Positions 52,232 through 59,400 of a DNA stretch of 64,000 nucleotides are shown piece by piece. The position numbers and the translations under genes were made by a program. Origin of the DNA: JBDRDD01 sp043821115 (GTDB lineage Bacteria; CAYTYR01; UBA6262; DAOVJB01); contig JBDRDD010000024.1 of NCBI GenBank assembly GCA_043821115.1, positions 124,001 through 188,000 on the forward strand, in the 5' to 3' direction. The notes below the pieces were generated by a model, which saw only the letters and a program-made list of their open reading frames with translations, had not been told where the DNA came from and did not search any database. Position 1 is the first letter of the stretch, and every line of letters begins with the position of its first letter.

Positions 52232-52897
52232 GTGGCTCTTGTGACATTAAAAGCTGTAAAAAACCATCCATATGTCATAGCATTTATCGAAGCTGCGGAC
52301 AGACACATGGGCGCAGTAGGTTATACCGAACACGGAGGCAGGCATGCCAATCTGGTGTCAAATATAGCCCAGAACGTACTTTCGCACCTTGGATACAAGA
52401 AGAGAATTGTTGAGATGAGTGGCATAAGCGGGTACATGCATGACCTTGGCAATGTGATATCGCGTTCCGATCATGGTATGGGAGCTGCCCTTATAGCTAT
52501 GAATATCTTACAAGACCTTAAGATGGACCCCAATGAGATAGCAGAGATAATGGGCGCAGTGGGAAACCACGAAGAGGAGAGGGGTGATCCCATAAGCGAA
52601 ATAGCGGCGGCGCTGATTCTGGCAGATAAATCAGATGTGCACAGGACCAGGGTTAGAAATCCAAATATGGCGACCTTTGATATTCATGACAGGGTAAATT
52701 ACGCTGCCGAGAAATCATTCCTGAGGGTTGATGACAAGAAAAAGAGCATAGCTCTTGAGCTTACTATTGATACGGAAATATCCAGGGTTATGGAATACTT
52801 TGAGATATTCCTCTCACGCATGGTTATCTCCAGGAGGGCTGCGAGGTTTCTTGGATGCAAGTTTGAACTAATCATTAATGGTACAAAATTATTCTAA
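52232..52897 (+). CDS. HD-domain phosphohydrolase
   Basis: A 221-residue HD-superfamily metal-dependent phosphohydrolase. Candidate metal ligands are H38 (HGGRHANLV), H70-D71 (GYMHDLGN), H81 and the later GNHEEERGD. It lacks the GYP motif, so it is not an HD-GYP c-di-GMP phosphodiesterase. The start is GTG at 52232 with AGGAGG 7 bases upstream. It lies between yajC and secD and is cotranscribed. The substrate (nucleotide or other) is unknown. Confidence 0.88.
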   Translation: MALVTLKAVKNHPYVIAFIEAADRHMGAVGYTEHGGRHANLVSNIAQNVLSHLGYKKRIVEMSGISGYMHDLGNVISRSDHGMGAALIAMNILQDLKMDPNEIAEIMGAVGNHEEERGDPISEIAAALILADKSDVHRTRVRNPNMATFDIHDRVNYAAEKSFLRVDDKKKSIALELTIDTEISRVMEYFEIFLSRMVISRRAARFLGCKFELIINGTKLF

Positions 52898-52913
52898 GGG
52901 AGAGAAGAAGAGG

Positions 52914-54326
52914 ATGAATGACGCTACTAAAGTTAAGTTTGTCTTGATTTTGATTGTTCTTGTTATCGCAGGATGGTTTTTGTATCCTACGATAGACTGG
53001 TATACGCGCTCGGAGGCAGACAGGCAGAAGGCCCAGGAGTACGGCGATGGTATTATGGGCAAGATTCTCCAGCTTGGACTGGATCTAAAGGGCGGTATTC
53101 ACATAGTTCTGCAGGTGGATGATTCCAAGCTTGATAAGAAAACCTCTGGTCCGGAGGCCCTGAATCGTGCTATGGAGGTTATCCGAAACCGTATTGATCA
53201 GCTTGGTGTGACAGAGCCCGTTATTCAGAAGCAGGGACTGGACCTTATACTCATACAGCTTCCTGGCATAGAGGATGCAGACAGGGCAATTGACATAATA
53301 GGAAAGACTGCACTTCTTGAGTTCAAGCTCGTGGAAGACAATCTTGATAAGATAAAAGAACTCCTTGGGGATAAAAAGCTTTCAGATGTCCTGACGGATG
53401 ATGGGGCAAAGAAAGCTCTTGCTGATGCAGGATATGAAGGTCTGCTTGACAAGGAGAAAAAAATATATATTGTTCACAGGGAAGCTGAGGTCACAGGTGC
53501 CACACTCACTGATGCCAAGGTGGAATTCGGCGGTCAGTTCAACCAGCCTCATGTAACAATTAACTTTAACAAGGAAGGTGCAAAGCAATTCTCAAAGGTA
53601 ACCGGGGATAATGTCAACAGGCAGCTTGCTATCGTGCTTGATGACAGGATACAGTCCGCTCCCGTAATTAGGACACAGATCCCTGATGGTAATGCGATTA
53701 TAGAGGGGAACTTTACAACGCAGGATGCAAGCGACCTTGCTTTGATACTTCGCTCAGGTGCCTTGCCCGTTCCTCTTAAGATAGCCGAGAAAAGGGTAGT
53801 AGGACCCTCACTCGGAAAGGATTCCATACAGAAAGGCATTATCGCGATGATAGCCGGAGGTATCGCGATAGTCATCTTTATGATACTCTACTACAAGCTT
53901 GCCGGTCTTATAGCCGATGTCGCTCTTGTTCTAAATCTTCTTATACTTCTGGGCGCGATGGCCGGACTGCGTGCAACCTTAACGCTGCCCGGTATAGCGG
54001 GTATAATACTCATGCTGGGTATGGCTGTTGACGCTAACGTTCTCATATTTGAAAGAATCCGCGAGGAAATAAATAATGGCAAGACTATAAGGGTTGCCGT
54101 TGATTCGGGATATGAGAAAGCCTTTAAGACTATCCTGGACTCAAACATTACAACTCTTCTTGCAGCGGCTTTCATGTTCCAGTTCGGAACGGGTCCTGTG
54201 AAAGGTTTTGCAGTGACCCTGTCAATCGGTATTACCGCAAGTATGTTCACTGCGGTAGTCGTCACTCATGTTATTTTCGATTTAATGTTAAGCGGGGGCA
54301 GGGCAATAGATCATCTTAGCATTTAG
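52914..54326 (+). CDS. secD: Protein translocase subunit SecD
   Basis: A 470-residue SecD, which with SecF uses the proton gradient to pull exported proteins out. It has one N-terminal helix, the LGLDLKGGIHIVLQVD motif, a periplasmic P1 domain shorter than in E. coli, and six membrane segments with LGMAVDANVLIFERIREE. The ATG at 52914 follows GAGAAGAAGAGG; the in-frame ATG at 52878 lies in the HD gene. Confidence 0.97.
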   Translation: MNDATKVKFVLILIVLVIAGWFLYPTIDWYTRSEADRQKAQEYGDGIMGKILQLGLDLKGGIHIVLQVDDSKLDKKTSGPEALNRAMEVIRNRIDQLGVTEPVIQKQGLDLILIQLPGIEDADRAIDIIGKTALLEFKLVEDNLDKIKELLGDKKLSDVLTDDGAKKALADAGYEGLLDKEKKIYIVHREAEVTGATLTDAKVEFGGQFNQPHVTINFNKEGAKQFSKVTGDNVNRQLAIVLDDRIQSAPVIRTQIPDGNAIIEGNFTTQDASDLALILRSGALPVPLKIAEKRVVGPSLGKDSIQKGIIAMIAGGIAIVIFMILYYKLAGLIADVALVLNLLILLGAMAGLRATLTLPGIAGIILMLGMAVDANVLIFERIREEINNGKTIRVAVDSGYEKAFKTILDSNITTLLAAAFMFQFGTGPVKGFAVTLSIGITASMFTAVVVTHVIFDLMLSGGRAIDHLSI

Positions 54327-54358
54327 CATAAATTCTTGCCAATAAGGAGACTCAACTG

Positions 54359-55264
54359 ATGCAATTCCTCAAAGATACTAAGATAGACTTTATAAACAAA
54401 CGAAAAGGGGCATATCTGCTTTCGGGTATACTTGTTGCGGCAAGTATTCTTTCCCTGGTCATTAAGGGGGGCCCCAACCTGGGTATAGATTTTTCAGGCG
54501 GAACGCTTGTCCAGCTGAAATTCAGTAAGCAGTTAAGCACCCAGGAAGCCCGTTCTATATTAAACGCGCAGGGGTTATCCGGTGCCGAGCTGCAGCGTTT
54601 CCCGGAGGACAATGTTATAATCGTCAGGATGAAGAAAACAGCGGGCTCCGCCGAAGAGGTGTATGAGAAAATCAAGAAGACTTTCAGTGACGCGCGTCCG
54701 GATAACACCTTCGTTGTTGAGAGAAGCGAAATGGTAGGGCCTGTCATAAGCAGGGACCTTGTCAAGAAAGCGCTTATGGCCATTATTCTGTCTTCGCTTG
54801 CCATTCTTGTTTATGTAGCATGGAGGTTCAAGGGCGGTATATGGGGGATAGGCGGCATAATAGCCCTGATTCACGATGTTTTGATAACGGTGGGTATATT
54901 CTCGATTCTTAACAAGGAAGTAACACTTCCCGTTGTAGCGGCGCTGTTAACGCTTGCCGGATACTCCATTAACGACACGATAGTCATCTACGACAGGATA
55001 CGCGAGAACCTCAAGCTCAGAAGGGGAGGGAGTCTTTTGGAGGTTGTAAATTTCAGCTTAAACAGCGTTCTCTCCAGAACAATCATAACTTCACTTACCA
55101 CGCTTTTTGTTCTTGTGGCTCTTTTCTTTAAGGGCGGCTCTGTCATACATGATTTTTCATTCGCCCTTCTAATAGGTGTCATTATCGGTACTTATTCATC
55201 TATTTTCATCGCAAGTCCCATAGTATACGAGCACATAGGGAAGAACCCGCGCGTGCGTCGTTAG
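54359..55264 (+). CDS. secF: Protein translocase subunit SecF
   Basis: A 301-residue SecF, partner of SecD. It shows GPNLGIDFSGGTLVQLKF and ALLTLAGYSINDTIVIYDRIRENL with six membrane segments. AAGGAG precedes the ATG. Directly after secD, as usual. Confidence 0.97.
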   Translation: MQFLKDTKIDFINKRKGAYLLSGILVAASILSLVIKGGPNLGIDFSGGTLVQLKFSKQLSTQEARSILNAQGLSGAELQRFPEDNVIIVRMKKTAGSAEEVYEKIKKTFSDARPDNTFVVERSEMVGPVISRDLVKKALMAIILSSLAILVYVAWRFKGGIWGIGGIIALIHDVLITVGIFSILNKEVTLPVVAALLTLAGYSINDTIVIYDRIRENLKLRRGGSLLEVVNFSLNSVLSRTIITSLTTLFVLVALFFKGGSVIHDFSFALLIGVIIGTYSSIFIASPIVYEHIGKNPRVRR

Positions 55265-55307
55265 AAATATTTTCTATAAACAAGCACTGTTGAAAGGAGG
55301 CTCAAAT

Positions 55308-55577
55308 ATGGTTACGGAAACACAGGTTATGCAGATACTGGGTTCCATACAGGAACCCAAAAGCGGCGTAAGCATTACAGAGTTGGGCATGATCGATGAG
55401 GTTGCCATAGACGAAGGCAATGTCATGGTAAAGCTGGGGATCAATTTTGATCTCTATGTTTCACCGTCGGCGATTTACCTTATTAACTCTGTCAAAAAGA
55501 AGCTACATTCATTGCCGGATGTAAGCCGCGTTGATGTGCAGCTTCTTTCTGAACGCTGGGAACAGCAGATGGTATAA
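55308..55577 (+). CDS. MIP18/DUF59 family protein
   Basis: An 89-residue DUF59 domain, related to PaaD, SufT and MIP18 proteins that act in iron-sulfur cluster assembly or delivery. It has the ISITELGMIDEV-type core (VSITELGMIDEVAIDEG) but lacks an obvious cysteine, which some members also lack. The ATG at 55308 follows AAAGGAGG; an upstream in-frame TTG precedes that site. It opens a run with thi4, hcyBio and a two-cluster ferredoxin, so maturation of Fe-S proteins in that pathway is a fair inference. Confidence 0.8.
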   Translation: MVTETQVMQILGSIQEPKSGVSITELGMIDEVAIDEGNVMVKLGINFDLYVSPSAIYLINSVKKKLHSLPDVSRVDVQLLSERWEQQMV

Positions 55578-55613
55578 GCATAACTATACAAATAGATTGC
55601 GAGGATACAACAA

Positions 55614-56411
55614 ATGGCGCTTAATGAAAAGGTCATTACCCGGGCTATTATAAAAGAGGCTACGGATGAGTTCTTGAAGAATCTGGAAGTTGATGTTGCT
55701 ATAGCCGGGGGCGGACCTGCGGGGCTTACTGCGGCGATGTATCTTGCCAAGAAAGGCGCGAAAGTAGTTATTTTCGAGAGGAAGCTCAACTACGGCGGAG
55801 GTATGCCTGGGGGAGGCATGCTTTTTCCAAAGGTCGTCGTGCAGAAATCGGCCATTCCCATATTGAAAAGTGTTAAATGCAGGATTAAGAAGTCTGCCGA
55901 GGGATACTATACCGCTGATTCGGTTGAAGCCATATCAAAGCTGGGTGTGGGGGCTATGGATGCCGGCGCGCGTATTTATCCAGCGATATCCGTTGAGGAT
56001 ATAATAATAAGAAAAAATTCTAAGGTTAGCGGTGTCGTGATAAACTGGTCTGCTGTTAAAATAGCAGGCCTTCACGTGGATCCGCTTGCCGTTCTTTCAA
56101 AATACGTGATCGATGCAACAGGTCATGATGCTGATGTCACGCGTACGTTTGTCAGGAAGTCCCCTGAGGTAAAACTTCCAACGTCTACCGGACAGGTTGT
56201 GGGTGAGCAGCCCATGTGGGCTGAGGTCGGAGAGCGTGAGATAACCCGTTATACTGGAGAGGTGTATCCCGGATTGTTTGTTGCGGGTATGTCTGTAAAT
56301 GCTGTATACGGTCTTCCCAGGATGGGAGCTATTTTCGGCGGGATGCTTCTCTCCGGGAAAAAAGCCGCGGAAATGATCCTTGAGAGAATCAAGACAAAGA
56401 AAAAAAGATAA
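55614..56411 (+). CDS. thi4: Sulfide-dependent ADP-thiazole synthase (Thi4)
   Basis: A 265-residue Thi4/ThiF4-type enzyme that makes the thiazole half of thiamine from NAD and glycine. The FAD/NAD motif is VAIAGGGPAGLTAA (28-41). GGGMPGGGMLFPKVVV and ATGHDADVTR follow. Where the yeast suicide enzyme has its sulfur-donating cysteine, this protein has H154 (GLHVDPLAV), as in the archaeal enzymes that use free sulfide and iron catalytically. It sits with the sulfide-using homocysteine genes. No TPP riboswitch fits in the 36-base gap. Confidence 0.93.
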   Translation: MALNEKVITRAIIKEATDEFLKNLEVDVAIAGGGPAGLTAAMYLAKKGAKVVIFERKLNYGGGMPGGGMLFPKVVVQKSAIPILKSVKCRIKKSAEGYYTADSVEAISKLGVGAMDAGARIYPAISVEDIIIRKNSKVSGVVINWSAVKIAGLHVDPLAVLSKYVIDATGHDADVTRTFVRKSPEVKLPTSTGQVVGEQPMWAEVGEREITRYTGEVYPGLFVAGMSVNAVYGLPRMGAIFGGMLLSGKKAAEMILERIKTKKKR

Positions 56412-56452
56412 ACACCTTGCATACATAGTCGCACAAAAGGAGCGATAAAAAG

Positions 56453-57601
56453 ATGGCAAAAACGTATGCCCAGATTAACGAGCAAATTAAAAAGGGCAAG
56501 GCCGTTGTCGTCACTGCCGAGGAAATGATAGACCTTGTCAGGGAAAAGGGTGTAAAGAAGGCAGCCAAAGATGTTGACGTGGTAACTACTGCCACTTTTG
56601 GTCCGATGTGTTCATCAGGTGCTTTTCTAAATTTTGGACACAGCGATCCCCCGATAAAAATGCAGAAAGTCTGGTTAAATGACGTGGCAGCGCATGCGGG
56701 ACTTGCCGCGGTTGACGTCTATATAGGCGCCACTGAGCTTTCAGAGACCCAGGGTATGAACTACGGCGGGGCGCATGTGATCGAGGATCTTGTCTCAGGC
56801 AAGAAGGTCAGGCTCTATGCTACTTCACCTGGAACCGATTGCTATCCCGCAAAAGAAAAGGAAACTTCTGTCAGTCTCAAATCAATAAACCAGGCCGTGC
56901 TTTTCAATCCGAGGAATGCCTACCAGAATTACGCTGTTGCCACCAACTCATCCAAAAAGACTCTTCATACATACATGGGTATTCTCCTCCCGGAATTCGG
57001 AAATGCCACTTTCTCAAACGCAGGGGAGCTCAGTCCTCTCATAAATGATCCTGAATACCGGACAATAGGTATCGGTACCAGAATATTTTTGGGCGGTGCC
57101 GTGGGATATGTAAGCTGGGAGGGAACACAGCACAATCCTACGCAGAAACGCGATAAGAAAACAAAAATTCCGATTGCTCCGGCAGGCACATTGAGCGTGA
57201 TAGGTAACCTCAAACACATGAGCAGGGAATTTCTGCGTGCTGCTATTTTTGAAAAGTACGGGATAAGCATGTTTGTCGGTATAGGGGTTCCCATACCTAT
57301 TCTTGACGAGGAGATGGCGCTCAGGACAAGCATAGCCAACAAGGATATTTTCACAACGATTATTGACTATAGCGTACCCAGGAGGAAAAAACCCAACTTC
57401 GGTACCGTTTCCTATGCCGAGCTTAGAAGCGGGAGAATCCAGATAAAAGGCAAAAATGTTCCGACCTCGTCTATTTCAAGCCTTTACAAGGCACGTCAGA
57501 TAGCAGGTGTTCTCAAGAAATGGATAAAAGGCGGTAAATTCCTTCTGCAGGAACCCGTTGAAAGGCTTTCGCTAGAGCAAAAGTTCAAGGCACTCGATTA
57601 G
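56453..57601 (+). CDS. Homocysteine biosynthesis protein (HcyBio, DUF39/COG1900)
   Basis: A 382-residue HcyBio (DUF39) protein. In Methanosarcina, COG1900 proteins with a NIL-ferredoxin partner are needed to make homocysteine from aspartate semialdehyde with sulfide. Conserved cysteines are C53 (TFGPMCSSG) and C130 (SPGTDCYP). VSWEGTQHNP and MFVGIGVPIPILDEEMA are family features. AAAGGAG precedes the ATG. The next gene, 18 bases on, encodes the NIL-ferredoxin, matching the archaeal pair. This route bypasses O-acyl-homoserine. Confidence 0.93.
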   Translation: MAKTYAQINEQIKKGKAVVVTAEEMIDLVREKGVKKAAKDVDVVTTATFGPMCSSGAFLNFGHSDPPIKMQKVWLNDVAAHAGLAAVDVYIGATELSETQGMNYGGAHVIEDLVSGKKVRLYATSPGTDCYPAKEKETSVSLKSINQAVLFNPRNAYQNYAVATNSSKKTLHTYMGILLPEFGNATFSNAGELSPLINDPEYRTIGIGTRIFLGGAVGYVSWEGTQHNPTQKRDKKTKIPIAPAGTLSVIGNLKHMSREFLRAAIFEKYGISMFVGIGVPIPILDEEMALRTSIANKDIFTTIIDYSVPRRKKPNFGTVSYAELRSGRIQIKGKNVPTSSISSLYKARQIAGVLKKWIKGGKFLLQEPVERLSLEQKFKALD

Positions 57602-57619
57602 GTTAAAAGGAGATAAGCC

Positions 57620-58024
57620 GTGTCTCAGAAAAGAGTGGTTCTGACATTCCCGCAGGACCTTATAGAACGCCCGATAATATACAGACTGGTCAAGGATTAC
57701 GGACTGGTTCTAAATATCCTAAGAGCCCAGGTCAGCCCTGAAGAAGGTAAGATGGTGCTTGAGCTCGAGGGATCAAATGAGAACATAAAGGATGCGCTTA
57801 ATTACCTTCATGAGAAAAAGGTGAGGGTAGAATCCCTGGCCAAGGACATAAAGTTAAATGACGAGGAATGTGTAAGTTGCGGTGCGTGCATAGCTGTGTG
57901 CTCAACAGGAGCGCTTTCATTGGATGCGGAATCCGCTAAGCTCTCATTTAACCGTGATAAATGCATACTCTGCGGGTGCTGCATCCCGGCATGCCCGCTG
58001 CATTTGATACAGATTGAAATCTAA
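57620..58024 (+). CDS. NIL domain ferredoxin (two 4Fe-4S)
   Basis: A 134-residue protein. An N-terminal NIL domain (about 1-75) precedes two cluster motifs, CVSCGACIAVC (about 87-97) and CILCGCCIPAC (about 115-125), each followed later by a Cys-Pro or equivalent. It is the expected electron-transfer partner of HcyBio just upstream. The start is GTG at 57620, with AAAAGGAGA 7 bases upstream. Confidence 0.93.
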   Translation: MSQKRVVLTFPQDLIERPIIYRLVKDYGLVLNILRAQVSPEEGKMVLELEGSNENIKDALNYLHEKKVRVESLAKDIKLNDEECVSCGACIAVCSTGALSLDAESAKLSFNRDKCILCGCCIPACPLHLIQIEI

Positions 58025-58039
58025 AAAAAGGAGCAATAC

Positions 58040-59101
58040 ATGAGAAGATTTACAGAAGTGGTCTTTCTTGTGCTTGTTCTTTGTGTAAAGTTCGTCACAG
58101 CACTTGCTGTAGCAGCCGAGGCTCCTACAGATTATAACAGTTATGATGGGTCCGTAATAGGCGCAAGGGCCATAGGTATGGGGGAAACTTTTGTAGGGCT
58201 TGCCGATAACGCGGATAATGCGTTCTGGAACCCGGCCGGACTTGTACAACTTCCAATAAATATGGCTACCATAGGTTTTAACGTGCAGACTGTGACCAAG
58301 GAGGACGTGGACGAGGTATTTAACAAGGATCCCCTAAAGGGTGGAAAGCTGGTCTACCTTTCTTTTGTTGCATCACAGGGTGGGCTCAGCTGGCGTCCGC
58401 TTTCGAATTTCAAGCAGACTACATATACTGAAGATACTACGACAAATACCGAGACATGGGAGGAGAAGGAGGTAAGGATTAACCAGTTTCTTCTTTCACT
58501 TGCTGTGCCCTATACGGACAAAATGAATGTAGGCTTCAACATTAACTACTTAAACGGCGACCTTGCTCTGTCGAGCAAGAGCAAGACGGCAGGCTTGTGG
58601 AATGAACCTTCAGCCAACGTTTCAAGCGGCCACGGGTTCGGGATGGATTTTGGACTTCTTTACAAGTTCTCGCCTTACATGAATCTGGGTGTTATGCTTC
58701 AGAACATCGCTTCATGCATGTACTGGGATGATTACGACAGAGACAAGCTTCCTCTTAATATGCGTGTCGGCACAGCCATGAAAATGGGAAATCTGCTGAC
58801 ATTGGTCTATGATTATGAAAAGCGCTTCTATCCTGATATAGATGATAAGGAGATATATCACCTGGGCATGGAACACCTGTTCTTCAAAAGCGTGGCCCTG
58901 CGCTATGGCATGTACGGGACAGACTGGAACAATCCGAAGGAAGTGACCTATACTTTCGGCATGGGATATGTGAAGGATAATTACTTCGTGGATGTGGCTC
59001 TAAGGAAGTATTACATGAACCTGGCTTCCGTGGGAGAAACTCCTGTGTATAGCGACGATGTTGTGTATACTTATATTTGTTCCTTGACGATTCCCTTTTA
59101 A
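58040..59101 (+). CDS. Outer-membrane beta-barrel protein (PorV/UPF0164-like)
   Basis: A 353-residue exported barrel protein. A signal peptide (about 1-27) is followed by GARAIGMGETFVGLADNADNAFWNPAGLVQL, the hallmark start of FadL/PorV/UPF0164-type barrels. The sequence then alternates strands and ends in YTYICSLTIPF, a terminal aromatic typical of outer-membrane proteins. AAAGGAG precedes the ATG. It is last in the yebC-to-here run. Cargo or role (hydrophobic uptake or secretion attachment) cannot be told. Confidence 0.85.
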   Translation: MRRFTEVVFLVLVLCVKFVTALAVAAEAPTDYNSYDGSVIGARAIGMGETFVGLADNADNAFWNPAGLVQLPINMATIGFNVQTVTKEDVDEVFNKDPLKGGKLVYLSFVASQGGLSWRPLSNFKQTTYTEDTTTNTETWEEKEVRINQFLLSLAVPYTDKMNVGFNINYLNGDLALSSKSKTAGLWNEPSANVSSGHGFGMDFGLLYKFSPYMNLGVMLQNIASCMYWDDYDRDKLPLNMRVGTAMKMGNLLTLVYDYEKRFYPDIDDKEIYHLGMEHLFFKSVALRYGMYGTDWNNPKEVTYTFGMGYVKDNYFVDVALRKYYMNLASVGETPVYSDDVVYTYICSLTIPF

Positions 59102-59113
59102 CCAGAGATATAT

Positions 59114-59305
59114 TTAGAGTGCTTTTTTTACCTTACCTGAACGCAAGCATCTCGTGCACACGTGAGCTTTTTTCTTTACTCCGTCTACGAGTATCCTGAC
59201 TGTCTGAAGATTTGCCTTGAACCTTCTTTTTGTACGATGATGGGAATGACTTATCTTATATCCACTGCTTGACGTTTTACCGCAGGTCACACACTTTGTT
59301 GCCAT
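59114..59305 (-). CDS. rpmB: 50S ribosomal protein L28
   Basis: A 63-residue L28. It opens MATKCVTCGKTSSSGYKISHS and carries the HHRTKRRFKANLQ motif. Two CxxC pairs (CVTC and CTRC) make it the zinc-binding C+ form. AAGGAGG precedes the ATG on the minus strand. It is the only - strand gene in the window, convergent with the barrel gene (12-base gap) and divergent from recG. Confidence 0.96.
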   Translation of the reverse strand: MATKCVTCGKTSSSGYKISHSHHRTKRRFKANLQTVRILVDGVKKKAHVCTRCLRSGKVKKAL

Positions 59306-59349
59306 GCGTCCCTCCTTGTAGGATTAGCGAATTTGAATAACATTGCATA

Positions 59350-59378
59350 TGTATACCATACAGCGGGAATTTTCGCAA
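59350..59378 (-). promoter_or_regulatory. Sigma-70 promoter for rpmB
   Basis: On the - strand: TTGCGA (59378-59373), 17 bases, TATACA (59355-59350), with a TG one base before the -10 (extended -10). About 45 bases upstream of rpmB, in the divergent rpmB/recG gap. Confidence 0.6.
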
Positions 59379-59400
59379 GTAAAATATTGGAAATATTATC

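Noticed and set aside
52232..52897. HD protein as a c-di-GMP phosphodiesterase
   Set aside because: It has HD ligands but no GYP motif or the longer HD-GYP layout.
55578..55613. Possible TPP riboswitch upstream of thi4
   Set aside because: The gap is only 36 bases and carries no THI-box conserved segments.
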